A stretch of DNA of 64,000 nucleotides from CAYXAA01 sp964462985 (GTDB taxonomy: Bacteria > Pseudomonadota > Alphaproteobacteria > Rhizobiales > Stappiaceae): contig CAYXAA010000023.1 of NCBI GenBank assembly GCA_964462985.1, positions 10,935 through 74,934 of the forward strand, written 5' to 3'. How positions within the stretch are numbered: the first letter of the stretch is position 1; every line of letters begins with the position of its first letter. Both the position numbers and the translations under genes were made by a program. The notes under the pieces were generated by a model. That model searched no databases. It was given only the letters and a program-made list of their open reading frames with translations, and was not told the origin of the DNA. This document shows, piece by piece, positions 31,478-40,164 of the stretch.

Positions 31478-32659
31478 GTGAATAAGCCAGTTGCACGCCT
31501 CAGGAAGCACCACCGGGTCGAGAATCGGCCACCCTTCGACTGCATTGCTCTGGTCCTGCAGGGAGGCGGCGCGCTCGGTGCCTATCAGGCCGGCGTCTAC
31601 GAGGCGTTGAGCGAGGCCAACCTTCACCCCGATTGGATTGCGGGCATCTCAATTGGCGCGATCAACGCCGCAATCATCGCCGGTAACCCGCCTGCGGAGC
31701 GGGTCGGCAAGCTGAAGACCTTCTGGGAAACGGTTTCCAACCGTCCTTACATGGCGCCTTTCGTCGACCATTGGCGGACTTTGATTCGCGGCGATGCTAC
31801 CCACGCGACGTTCAATCAGATAAGCGCCAATATGGCGCTGATGACCGGCGCCGCAGGCTTCTTTTCGCCGCGCTGGCCAGGCCCTCTATTCGAGCAGCCC
31901 GGATCCCCGGCTGCGACAAGCTTCTATGATACCGCCGCTTTGAAGAGTACATTGGAATCTCTGGTTGATTTCGACCGCATCAACAACGATGGGCTGCGGC
32001 TTGCGCTCGGCGCGGTCAACGTACGCACCGGCAATTTCACGTATTTTGACACGACGACACACGTGATCCGGCCCGAACACGTCATGGCAAGCGGCGCCCT
32101 GCCACCCGGTTTTCCGGCGGTCGAGATCGAGGGCGAGTATTACTGGGATGGCGGCTTGGTGTCGAACACGCCGTTGCAATGGGTGGTGCGCGACAGCGGC
32201 ACACGCCAGAACACGCTGGCCTTCCAGGTCGACCTTTGGAGCGCGAAGGGCGAACTCCCGCGCGACCTGAACGAGGTCTCGGTACGTCAGAAGGAAATCC
32301 AGTTCTCAAGTCGGACGCGCGCCAACACCGACCATTTCAAATACATGCAGCGGTTGCACGCCGCACTCGCCGGACTGCTGGAAAAGCTGCCCAGGGAGCT
32401 CGCCGAGAGCGAGGAAGCCAAAATCCTCAGACAGGCAGCCGACCGCAATGTCTACAACATTGTCCATCTGATCTACCGCTCGAAGCACTACGAGGGTCAC
32501 TCGAAGGATTACGAGTTCTCACGCATCAGCATGGAGGAGCACTGGAAGGCCGGTTATATCGACGCCGTCCGGACGCTGCGCCATTCAGACATATTCGAGC
32601 CGCCGAGCATCGAGCAGGGGGTAAAGACCTTCGACCTCGCGGAAGACGGCTCCGACTAG
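31478..32659 (+). CDS. Patatin-like phospholipase with DUF3734
   Basis: This 393-residue patatin-family hydrolase has the oxyanion motif LQGGGALGAYQAG (near residues 28-39), the nucleophile Ser58 in GISIG and the dyad Asp224 in DGG. The C-terminal half (after about 250) is the DUF3734 extension. GTG at 31478 is chosen because GCAGGAGG (31465-31472) precedes it; the frame runs upstream to 31379. The two next genes handle acetoacetate and 3-hydroxybutyrate, so a role at polyhydroxybutyrate granules or lipid turnover is an inference from context. Confidence 0.9.
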   Translation: MNKPVARLRKHHRVENRPPFDCIALVLQGGGALGAYQAGVYEALSEANLHPDWIAGISIGAINAAIIAGNPPAERVGKLKTFWETVSNRPYMAPFVDHWRTLIRGDATHATFNQISANMALMTGAAGFFSPRWPGPLFEQPGSPAATSFYDTAALKSTLESLVDFDRINNDGLRLALGAVNVRTGNFTYFDTTTHVIRPEHVMASGALPPGFPAVEIEGEYYWDGGLVSNTPLQWVVRDSGTRQNTLAFQVDLWSAKGELPRDLNEVSVRQKEIQFSSRTRANTDHFKYMQRLHAALAGLLEKLPRELAESEEAKILRQAADRNVYNIVHLIYRSKHYEGHSKDYEFSRISMEEHWKAGYIDAVRTLRHSDIFEPPSIEQGVKTFDLAEDGSD

Positions 32660-32693
32660 TCGACTGATCCCGACACTGACGAGAGGGCTGGCG

Positions 32694-33431
32694 ATGAAGC
32701 TGGAAGACGTGCGCAAGAATGCCTTCACGATGCCGTTGACGAGCCCAGCCTATCCGCCGGGGCCGTACCGATTCATCGATCGGGAGTTCTTCGTCATCAC
32801 CTATCGGACCGATCCCGATCGGCTGCGCGCAGTGGTTCCCGAACCGCTCGAAGTGGTCGATCCAGTTGTGAAGTACGAGTTCATCCGCATGCCGGATTCG
32901 ACCGGTTTCGGCGACTACACCGAGACCGGTCAGGTCATTCCGGTCTCGTTTCAGGGGCGCAAGGGCAACTACACCCACTGCATGTTTCTCAACGACCATC
33001 CGCCGATCGCCGGCGGACGCGAGCTTTGGGGCTTTCCCAAGAAGCTGGCCTCGCCAACGCTGAAGGCCGAGATCGACACGCTGGTCGGCACGCTGGACTA
33101 TGGCCCGGTGCGGGTGGCGACCGGCACGATGGGCTACAAGCACAAGGAAGCCAATCTCGACGCAGTCAGGACCTCGCTCGCCGCGCCGAACTTCCTGCTA
33201 AAGATCATTCCTCATGTCGACGGCACCCCCCGCATCTGCGAGATCGTCGAATATGCGCTCGAGGACGTTGTCCTCAAGGGCGCCTGGACTGGGCCGGCGG
33301 CGCTGACGCTGACGCCCCATGCCTTGGCTCCGGTGGCGGAGCTTCCAGTGCTTGAGGTGCTGTCGGCCCTGCATCTGAAGGCCGACCTGACGCTGGGCCT
33401 TGGTAAGGTCGTCTACGACTACCTGGCCTGA
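32694..33431 (+). CDS. adc: Acetoacetate decarboxylase
   Basis: It converts acetoacetate to acetone and CO2 through a Schiff base. The 245-residue protein has the catalytic lysine pair at Lys116/Lys117 in ELWGFPKKLASP, matching Lys115/116 of clostridial Adc, with TGQVIPVSFQG, NYTHCMFLNDHPP and the C-terminal LGLGKVVYDYL. The ATG at 32694 comes 35 bases after the patatin stop, with GAGAGGG before it. It sits between a patatin hydrolase and 3-hydroxybutyrate dehydrogenase, suggesting catabolism of a C4 ketone-body pool. Confidence 0.94.
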   Translation: MKLEDVRKNAFTMPLTSPAYPPGPYRFIDREFFVITYRTDPDRLRAVVPEPLEVVDPVVKYEFIRMPDSTGFGDYTETGQVIPVSFQGRKGNYTHCMFLNDHPPIAGGRELWGFPKKLASPTLKAEIDTLVGTLDYGPVRVATGTMGYKHKEANLDAVRTSLAAPNFLLKIIPHVDGTPRICEIVEYALEDVVLKGAWTGPAALTLTPHALAPVAELPVLEVLSALHLKADLTLGLGKVVYDYLA

Positions 33432-33511
33432 CGCAATCCGGCCGGTGGCGCCGAACGCGCCGCCCGTTCCTGTCCCAATGGCCGCGCGCTGCGGCCGAAT
33501 TCGGAGGTGCA

Positions 33512-34297
33512 ATGATGCTTGCCAACAAGACCGCCCTTGTCACTGGGTCCACGTCGGGCATCGGCCTCGGCATGGCGCGGATCTTTGCCGAGAACGGCGC
33601 CAACGTCGTCATCAACGGCTTCGGGGACATGGCGGAAATCGAGAAGGTGCGCGCCAGCATTGAATCCGAGTTCGGGGTGACGTGCGTCTATTCTGGCGCC
33701 GACATGACCAAGCCAGACGAGATCACCGGGATGATTGCCGACGCGGAGAAGACCTTTGGTGCGGTCGATATTCTGGTCAACAACGCCGGCATCCAATTCG
33801 TCGCCCCGATAGACGAATTTCCGGTGGCAAAATGGGACGCGATCATCGCGATCAACCTTTCCTCGGCATTCCACACCATCCGCGCCGCATTGCCAGGAAT
33901 GAAGAAGAAGGGATGGGGCCGTATCATCAACACCGCTTCGGCGCACGCCCTCGTCGCCTCGCCGTTCAAGTCCGCCTATGTGGCCGCCAAGCACGGCATC
34001 GCTGGGCTGACCAAGACTGTGGCGCTGGAGGTGGCACAGCAGAAGATCACGGTGAATGCGATCTGCCCCGGCTATGTTTGGACACCGCTGGTCGAGAAGC
34101 AGATCCCGGACACGATGAAGGCGCGCAACATGAGCGAAGAGCAGGTCAAGCGTGACGTGCTGCTCGCTGCACAGCCGACCAAAGAATTCGTCACGGTAGA
34201 GCAGGTTGCGGCGCTTGCGCTGTTCCTGACCAGCGATGCAGCCGCCTCCATCACCGGGTCGATCCTTCCGATCGACGGTGGCTGGACGGCCGAATAG
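33512..34297 (+). CDS. bdhA: 3-hydroxybutyrate dehydrogenase
   Basis: This NAD-dependent short-chain dehydrogenase oxidises D-3-hydroxybutyrate to acetoacetate, the last step of polyhydroxybutyrate mobilisation. The 261-residue sequence has GSTSGIGLGMA for NAD binding, NNAGIQFVAPIDEFP, the YxxxK catalytic pair in SAYVAAKHGIAGLTK and the family end ITGSILPIDGGWTAE. HALVASPFKSAY in particular fits BdhA over generic reductases. Two adjacent ATGs follow GGAGGTG; either may be used. Last of a three-gene run with patatin and adc. Confidence 0.93.
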   Translation: MMLANKTALVTGSTSGIGLGMARIFAENGANVVINGFGDMAEIEKVRASIESEFGVTCVYSGADMTKPDEITGMIADAEKTFGAVDILVNNAGIQFVAPIDEFPVAKWDAIIAINLSSAFHTIRAALPGMKKKGWGRIINTASAHALVASPFKSAYVAAKHGIAGLTKTVALEVAQQKITVNAICPGYVWTPLVEKQIPDTMKARNMSEEQVKRDVLLAAQPTKEFVTVEQVAALALFLTSDAAASITGSILPIDGGWTAE

Positions 34298-34395
34298 AAC
34301 ACCAACTGTCCTGACTGGCCGCAAGCGGCGGGCGAGGTCGACGGCGCTGGCCTGGAATTGACAGCGGCCGACAGGTCGCTCGCACTGACACTGCA

Positions 34396-34424
34396 TTGAC
34401 GTTCTCTCAAATATGAGAGATATT
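34396..34424 (+). promoter_or_regulatory. Promoter with embedded operator of the XRE-cupin gene
   Basis: TTGACG (34396-34401), a 17-base spacer and GATATT (34419-34424) form a plausible promoter. TCTCTCA (34403-34409) and TGAGAGA (34414-34420) form a perfect 7-base inverted repeat with a 4-base spacer that fills the promoter spacer; a further TTCTCTC copy follows at 34423-34429. Transcription would start next to the ATG at 34432, and no ribosome site is present, so the mRNA may be leaderless. Confidence 0.55.
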
Positions 34425-34431
34425 CTCTCGT

Positions 34432-35004
34432 ATGGAAAATCTCGACTCTGGTACCGCAGCTTTAGATCGTCGGATCGCCAAGCGGCTCCGTGCACTGCGG
34501 CTCGAGCGTGGCTGGTCCCTCGATGAGCTCGCAGCCCGCAGCAGTGTCAGCCGCGCCACTCTGTCGCGGCTGGAAAATTCGGAGGTGAGTCCCACGGCAA
34601 GCGTGCTTGGCAAGCTGTGCGCAGCTTTCGGACTGACGCTGTCGCGCCTGATACATCTTGTCGAAGAGGAGTTTCCGCCGCTGGTACGCGCCGATGAGCA
34701 ACCGGTGTGGCAGGATCCGGAGACTGGCTTCCAGCGCCGCTTGGTGTCGCCCCCGAACCGGGCATTGGCCGGCGAGGTGCTCGACTGCACACTGCCGTCC
34801 GGCGTTCGCGTGTCTTACGAAAACCCGCCGCACGAAGGTCTGGAACATCATTTGTTGATGATCGAGGGCGCATTGCACCTCACCGTAGGCGGGCACACCC
34901 ACGCACTGCGGCCGGGCGATTGCTTGCGTTACCGGCTTCACGGCGCCAGTGCGTTTGAAACACCGAAGAACTGCGGCGCCCGGTATTTCCTCTTCATGGT
35001 CTGA
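34432..35004 (+). CDS. XRE-family transcriptional regulator with C-terminal cupin domain
   Basis: This 190-residue regulator has an N-terminal helix-turn-helix (residues about 13-70, RIAKRLRALRLERGWSLDELAARSSVSRATLSRLENSE...SPTASVLGKLCAAF) and a cupin sensor domain (about 105-185, GLEHHLLMIEGALHLTVGGHTHALRPGDCLRYRLHG). The architecture is shared with PuuR-like and SutR-like regulators that sense small molecules. Autorepression is inferred from the inverted repeat in its promoter. The GNAT acetyltransferase gene follows after 8 bases and is probably co-regulated. The effector is unknown. Confidence 0.92.
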   Translation: MENLDSGTAALDRRIAKRLRALRLERGWSLDELAARSSVSRATLSRLENSEVSPTASVLGKLCAAFGLTLSRLIHLVEEEFPPLVRADEQPVWQDPETGFQRRLVSPPNRALAGEVLDCTLPSGVRVSYENPPHEGLEHHLLMIEGALHLTVGGHTHALRPGDCLRYRLHGASAFETPKNCGARYFLFMV

Positions 35005-35012
35005 GGTGGTGC

Positions 35013-35552
35013 ATGATTGAAGACGAAGGGACGATCATATCACCGCTCTCGGCGGACGCTGCCGCCCGCCGCATCGAAGATCTCGCCTCACTGCTGCAAG
35101 CCTGCGTTCTCGACGGCGCCAGCGTCAACTTCGTGCTGCCGTTCTCCATCGATGACAGCAAGGCGTTCTGGTCGCGGAAGGTGTTTCCGGCTCTTCGAGC
35201 AGGTGGACTGGTGCTGCTCGTTGCCGAGTACAGGGGCCGTATTGTCGGCTCGGTCCAGCTTGACCATGATACGCCGCCGAACCAGCCGCACCGGGCGGAG
35301 GTGCGCAAGCTCCTGGTTCACCCCGCGTTCCGTCGCCGGGGGATTGCCAGGGCGCTGATGGGCGACGTCGAACGCCGAGCCCGTACACTCGGTCGCAACC
35401 TGCTGACGCTCGACACCCGCACGGGCGATAAGGCTGAACCGCTCTACGCCTCGCTCGGGTACGAAACGGCGGGCATTATTCCCGGCTATTGCATCGACAC
35501 GGTCGACCAGACTCGGTTTGACCCAACGACGATCATGTACAAGGCGCTGTAG
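35013..35552 (+). CDS. GNAT-family N-acetyltransferase
   Basis: This 179-residue protein is an acetyl-CoA-dependent transferase. The fold's motif A is visible in RAEVRKLLVHPAFRRRGIARALMGDVE, with LTLDTRTGDKAEPLYASLGY as the C-terminal beta5-alpha4 region. The substrate could be an amine, antibiotic or amino acid. Co-transcription with the XRE-cupin regulator (8-base gap) suggests that the regulator's effector and the enzyme's substrate are related. Confidence 0.92.
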   Translation: MIEDEGTIISPLSADAAARRIEDLASLLQACVLDGASVNFVLPFSIDDSKAFWSRKVFPALRAGGLVLLVAEYRGRIVGSVQLDHDTPPNQPHRAEVRKLLVHPAFRRRGIARALMGDVERRARTLGRNLLTLDTRTGDKAEPLYASLGYETAGIIPGYCIDTVDQTRFDPTTIMYKAL

Positions 35553-35639
35553 GGCAAGCTCCAGCGGGGGCGGATAGGAGATTTATGCCCGGGCAATGGC
35601 AGCGCGTTGCCATGTGCTGAGCTGAAAAACAAATCCTTT

Positions 35640-38600
35640 TCATTGGAAATTCCGCCCCTTGGGCAACACGCGGGCCATTTCCTGGAGCGTGCCGGCTTCT
35701 GCTGCCCGCAATTCTGGGATGGCTCCGACCATCCGGTCAAGATCGCGCGGCGGCGTCGGCCGCCGGCGGGAATCGAAATCCGGTCTGCGGGCCTCGTCGG
35801 TTCGCGCCGACGACATGGCAGGGAGCGTCCGTTCTGGAAGGGTGGCCAGCAGCGGCGTCACGTCCTCAAGCGTGTCGGCGACGATGTGAATGACGCCCGA
35901 CTCGGACTGGACCTTGCCGCTCACCCGGACAAAGCGCGAGCCGAGCACGAGGGCGCGAAAGCGCTCGAACACCCTGGGCCAGACCACGATGTTGGCGATG
36001 CCGGTCTCGTCCTCCAGCGTCATGAAGATGACACCGCTCGCCGTTCCCGGGCGCTGGCGTACCAGCACCAGTCCGGCGACGCTGACCCGGCGACCGTTCT
36101 CCGTCGTCTTGAGTCCGACGCAGGGCAGGATGCGCCGGGTCGTCAGGTTCGGCCGGACAAAGGCGACCGGATGGGCCTTCAACGACAGCGACAGCATGCT
36201 GTAATCGGCGATCACATGCTCGCCCGGCGGCATCGGCGGCAGGCCGGCGTCGGGCTCGCGGCGGGCGGCACGGCGACCGGCGGCCGAAAACAACGGCAAC
36301 CGGTCGGCCTCAGCTTCAAGCGCCTGAGCCGCCCACAGCGCCGCGCGGCGGTCCAGGCCGAGGGAGCGAAAGGCATCGGCCTCTGCAAGCCTTTCGATCG
36401 TCGACCGCGACAGCCTAGCCCGCAGCCACAGGTCACGCACAGAATCGTAGCCGCTGCCCCGACATGCGACAAGCCGCCTCATCTCTTCCTCACGGAGCCC
36501 CTTCACCTGACGGAAGCCGAGACGAACGGCCTTGTCCGAGCGCACCGTACCCTCCATCGACGCATGATCGGGATGCAGGTGGTCGGCGGCGCGCCAACCC
36601 GGCTCCAGCACCGCCTCCCAGAACGACAGATTAATATCGACCTCACGAACGTCGACGCCGTGCTCGCGGGCGTCACGCACGAGTTGCGCCGGGGCATAAA
36701 AGCCGAGCGGCTGGGCATTTAGAAGCGCGGCACAGAACACGTCCGGATAGCGTGCCTTGATCCAGGCCGAAGCATAGACCAGCAACGCGAAGCTCGCGGC
36801 GTGACTCTCGGGAAAGCCGTATTCGCCGAAGCCTTCGATCTGGCGGAAGCAGCGCTCGGCATATTCGGCCTCATAACCGTTGGCGATCATCCCCTCTATC
36901 ATTTTCCTTTGAAAGGTACTGATGGTCCCCACGCGACGGAAAGTGGCCATGGCACGGCGCAGCCGGTCAGCCTCCTCCGGCTCGAAACCGGCGGCGACGA
37001 TCGCGATCCGCATCGCCTGTTCCTGGAACAGCGGCACGCCGAGCGTCTTGCCAAGCACGGCCTCGAGTTCGGGTTTGGGATAGGAGACGTGCTCGATGCC
37101 CTGGCGGCGGCGCAGATAGGGGTGGACCATGTCGCCCTGGATCGGCCCGGGACGTACGATCGCCACCTCGATCACCAGGTCATAGAACGTCTCCGGCTTT
37201 AGCCGCGGCAGCATCGTCATCTGCGCCCGGCTTTCGACCTGAAAAACGCCGAGGGAATCGGCGCGGCTCAACATGTCGTAGACGTCCTTTTCCTCCTGCG
37301 GGATGGTGGCGAGCGTATAGTCGAGGCCATAGTCCGCCTTGAGCATGTCGAGCGCCTTCTTCAGCGCCGTCAGCATGCCGAGCGCCAGGACATCGATCTT
37401 CAGCATGCCGAGCGAATCGAGATCGTCCTTGTCCCATTCGATCACGGTGCGGTCGGGCATGGCGGCGTTCTGGATCGGCACGCATTCGTCGAGCCGGCCA
37501 CGGGTGATGACGAAGCCGCCGACATGCTGCGATAGATGGCGCGGGAAACCGATGATATCGCGGGCGAGCTTCATGACCAGGCGCAGCCGGCCATCCGAGG
37601 GATCAAGCCCGATCTCGCGGAATGCACTCTCGCCCACCCCCTCTGATGACCAACCCCAGACGGTGGCGGCGAGCCGGCCGACCACATCCCGGCTGAGGCC
37701 GAACACCTTGCCGACCTCGCGGATCGCCGAGCGCGAGCGATAGGTGATGACGGTCGCGGCCAGCCCGGCGCGTTCACGGCCGTATTTGCCATAGATGTAC
37801 TGGATCACCTCCTCGCGGCGGGCATGCTCGAAATCCACGTCAATGTCGGGCGGCTCACCGCGATCCTCCGAGACGAAGCGCTCGAACAGGAGATCGCAGA
37901 GGGCCGGGTTAACCTCGGTGATCTGCAAGCAGAAGCAGACCGCGGAGTTGGCGGCCGAGCCGCGACCCTGACACAGGATGCCCCTGGACCGGGCGAATTC
38001 CATGATGTCGTAGACCGTCAGAAAGTACGGCGCATATTTAAGCCTTGCGATCAGTGCCAGTTCGTGGGCGACGGCCTCGCGCACCTTTTGCGGCGCCCCT
38101 TCGGGATAGCGGAAGGCAAGACCTTTGTAGGTGAGCTCTTCAAGTTCCTCCTGCGGGTCGCGCCCAGAGCCACTTGGCGTCTCGGGATAGTCGTAGCGTA
38201 GTTCGTCGAGGGAAAAGGTGATCTCGGAGAGTACCTTGACGCTCTCGTCAAGCGCCTGCGGGTGGGCTGCGAACAGTTTGGCCATCGCCGCACCGTCCTT
38301 GAGATGGCGCTCGGCGTTAGCCTCGAGCCGGCGGCCGGCGCCCTCCAGCGTCTCATGCAGACGGATCGCGGTCAGGACGTCGGCGAGCGGCCGGCGTTCA
38401 GCGACATGATAGAGGACATCATTGGTCGCCAGCAGCGGCACGCCGGCGCACTCGGCGATCTTTGCCAACCTGTCGAGCCGGCGCCGGTCGGCCGGGCCGA
38501 GGGAGAGCGCGGCGGCGAGCCGGACAGCCGCGCCGAAGGTATCGGTGAGACGGGAGAGCACAGCCGGCAGCCGGCCGTCCTCGCTGGGGGCGCCAAGCGG

Positions 38601-38969
38601 TGCCAGGACCATGCCCTCGCCCCAAGCGAGCAGATCGTCCAGCGCGAGCAGGCATTTGCCCTTGGCGGCGCGGCGGTTGCCGATGGTCAGAAGCCGCGTC
38701 AGCCGGCCGAAGGCGGTGCGGTCACGCGGCCAGGCGAGTACGTCGGGCGTGCCATCCTCAAAGCAGAGCCGGCAGCCGGTGACAAACCTGATGCCGAATT
38801 CCTTCGCCGCCACATGGGCGCGAACCACCCCGGCCACGGAGTTGCGGTCGCAGACCCCGATTCCGGCGAGTCTGAGCGCTGCTGCCTGCCCGACCAGCTC
38901 TTCCGGGTGCGAAGCGCCGCGCAGGAAGGAGAAGTTCGTCGTGACTGCAAGTTCGGCAAATTTGTTCAT
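35640..38969 (-). CDS. dnaE2: Error-prone DNA polymerase DnaE2
   Basis: DnaE2 is the SOS-induced C-family polymerase that copies past damage with ImuA/ImuB. The 1109-residue protein has the N-terminal PHP domain (TTNFSFLRGASHPEELV), the palm with GQGRGSAANSAVCFCL and DIDVDFEHARREEVI (catalytic aspartates), the thumb and fingers regions and a C-terminal OB domain (VAGLVLVRQRPGTASGVIFMTLEDE). The SEESE-like GCRLCFEDG and FVSEDRGEPP also fit DnaE2 rather than DnaE1. Here it stands alone: no imuA or imuB lies next to it. An SOS box overlaps the start codon. Confidence 0.95.
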   Translation of the reverse strand: MNKFAELAVTTNFSFLRGASHPEELVGQAAALRLAGIGVCDRNSVAGVVRAHVAAKEFGIRFVTGCRLCFEDGTPDVLAWPRDRTAFGRLTRLLTIGNRRAAKGKCLLALDDLLAWGEGMVLAPLGAPSEDGRLPAVLSRLTDTFGAAVRLAAALSLGPADRRRLDRLAKIAECAGVPLLATNDVLYHVAERRPLADVLTAIRLHETLEGAGRRLEANAERHLKDGAAMAKLFAAHPQALDESVKVLSEITFSLDELRYDYPETPSGSGRDPQEELEELTYKGLAFRYPEGAPQKVREAVAHELALIARLKYAPYFLTVYDIMEFARSRGILCQGRGSAANSAVCFCLQITEVNPALCDLLFERFVSEDRGEPPDIDVDFEHARREEVIQYIYGKYGRERAGLAATVITYRSRSAIREVGKVFGLSRDVVGRLAATVWGWSSEGVGESAFREIGLDPSDGRLRLVMKLARDIIGFPRHLSQHVGGFVITRGRLDECVPIQNAAMPDRTVIEWDKDDLDSLGMLKIDVLALGMLTALKKALDMLKADYGLDYTLATIPQEEKDVYDMLSRADSLGVFQVESRAQMTMLPRLKPETFYDLVIEVAIVRPGPIQGDMVHPYLRRRQGIEHVSYPKPELEAVLGKTLGVPLFQEQAMRIAIVAAGFEPEEADRLRRAMATFRRVGTISTFQRKMIEGMIANGYEAEYAERCFRQIEGFGEYGFPESHAASFALLVYASAWIKARYPDVFCAALLNAQPLGFYAPAQLVRDAREHGVDVREVDINLSFWEAVLEPGWRAADHLHPDHASMEGTVRSDKAVRLGFRQVKGLREEEMRRLVACRGSGYDSVRDLWLRARLSRSTIERLAEADAFRSLGLDRRAALWAAQALEAEADRLPLFSAAGRRAARREPDAGLPPMPPGEHVIADYSMLSLSLKAHPVAFVRPNLTTRRILPCVGLKTTENGRRVSVAGLVLVRQRPGTASGVIFMTLEDETGIANIVVWPRVFERFRALVLGSRFVRVSGKVQSESGVIHIVADTLEDVTPLLATLPERTLPAMSSARTDEARRPDFDSRRRPTPPRDLDRMVGAIPELRAAEAGTLQEMARVLPKGRNFQ

Positions 38970-38978
38970 GATATGTTC
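38964..38978 (-). promoter_or_regulatory. LexA/SOS box overlapping the dnaE2 start codon
   Basis: On the minus strand GAAC-ATATCAT-GAAC (plus strand GTTC-N7-GTTC) is an exact match to the alphaproteobacterial LexA consensus. The dnaE2 ATG (38969-38967) lies inside it. A TATAGA element ends 7 bases before the ATG, so transcription may start at or very near the A of the ATG, giving a leaderless mRNA repressed directly by LexA. Confidence 0.85.
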
Positions 38979-39065
38979 TATAGCGAAGAACGGGCGCTGA
39001 GGCGAGTCCGGGGCCCTTCGGGACGGTGGAACAGCCGATGAGCATGTTCCGGCGTCGTCGTTCCG

Positions 39066-40088
39066 CTACCGCAGGATTGCGTCGAGCAGAGCGCGGTAGA
39101 TTCGCTCGACCGTCTCGGCTTGGGCCGGGCCGAGGCGGTGGAAATAGGATAGGCCTGGCCCCGCGTTGACCTCGAGCACATAAGCCGAGCCAGCCTCGGC
39201 CTCTGGATCAGCCACCAGAAGGTCCACCCCGGCAAAACGCAGACCGACGGCCTTCGCCGCGGCGACAGCCATGTTCCGTACCCGTTCAGCGACCGTTGCT
39301 GTGATTTCCTCGGCACTGCCGCCAGTCGACAGGTTGGCATTGGCAATGAGCCGCACCGATCGGCCCACGGGCGGCACATAGTCGAGTGTAAGACCGTTGG
39401 CATCCAGATGAGTGGCGATCCGGGGATCGTCGAGCGAGATGCGCCCGCCCTTGCCACGCTCGGTGAAAGCGGCGATCGCCGCTGTACCCAGTTCCCGGAC
39501 ACTCCGCCGGCCGTCGCCGACAACCTGGAACGGCGTACGCCGGAAAGCGGCAAGCACACGACCGGCAAGCACGACGAGGCGCAGATCCTCCCCAGGCACC
39601 GCGCGCTGGACGAGGACGCGGTCGTTGAGGGCAAAAAGAGTCTCCAGCGCCGCATCAAGCGTCCGGCCGTCACCGACCTTGGTGACCCCTTCGCCCTCCG
39701 AGCCTTCGTTTGGCTTGACGTAGAGCGGAAAGCCCACCCGTTCGGCGAAGTGCTGCGCCGCATCCGCCCCGGAGAGCCGGTCGGCGATAGCGGAATTCTT
39801 CAGCACCATGGCCGCAATCCGGCGCGGAGCATGGACCAGCACGCTCTCCGGGACCGGAAGCCCAGCCATCGCCAGAAATCGGCTGGCATAGTCCTTGTCG
39901 CGAGCGAGCCCCGCCGCCCCCGCACCGTTGATGTCGAAACTGGTGCCCTTGAAGAAATGGCGCTGGCCGTCCGGACGCTCGATAAACCCGGCGTAACCAT
40001 AGTCCGGCTCGACTTGGAGTCGCGCACCACGCTCGCGGCACAGCCGGTCCAGGATCTCCACCCAGATCGGCGGAACGGCAGATCCCAT
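39066..40088 (-). CDS. ATP-grasp ligase related to cyanophycin synthetase/RimK
   Basis: This 340-residue protein is an ATP-grasp carboxylate-amine ligase. It has the core ATP-binding lobe FPLYVKPNEGSEGEGVTKV, a long middle region with VVGDGRRSVREL (as in cyanophycin synthetases) and the metal-binding end GVDLLVADPEAEAGSAYVLEVNAGPGLSY. An N-terminal ERPDGQRHFFKGTSFDINGAGAA motif matches the group of small cyanophycin-synthetase-like ligases. The substrate is unknown; it lacks the full CphA extra domains. The ATG at 40088 follows TCC and eight Gs. The flanks are dnaE2 and lolA. Confidence 0.8.
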   Translation of the reverse strand: MGSAVPPIWVEILDRLCRERGARLQVEPDYGYAGFIERPDGQRHFFKGTSFDINGAGAAGLARDKDYASRFLAMAGLPVPESVLVHAPRRIAAMVLKNSAIADRLSGADAAQHFAERVGFPLYVKPNEGSEGEGVTKVGDGRTLDAALETLFALNDRVLVQRAVPGEDLRLVVLAGRVLAAFRRTPFQVVGDGRRSVRELGTAAIAAFTERGKGGRISLDDPRIATHLDANGLTLDYVPPVGRSVRLIANANLSTGGSAEEITATVAERVRNMAVAAAKAVGLRFAGVDLLVADPEAEAGSAYVLEVNAGPGLSYFHRLGPAQAETVERIYRALLDAILR

Positions 40089-40164
40089 GACCCCCCCCGG
40101 AGACGGCGAACTCCTGATCACGCTTGATCGAAGGGGCGTCGACTGGCCCCACCGACACTCGCGG

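Noticed and set aside
35596..35613. ATGGCA/TGCCAT hairpin between the GNAT gene and dnaE2 as a terminator
   Set aside because: Only 6 bp and no T-run in either correct direction.
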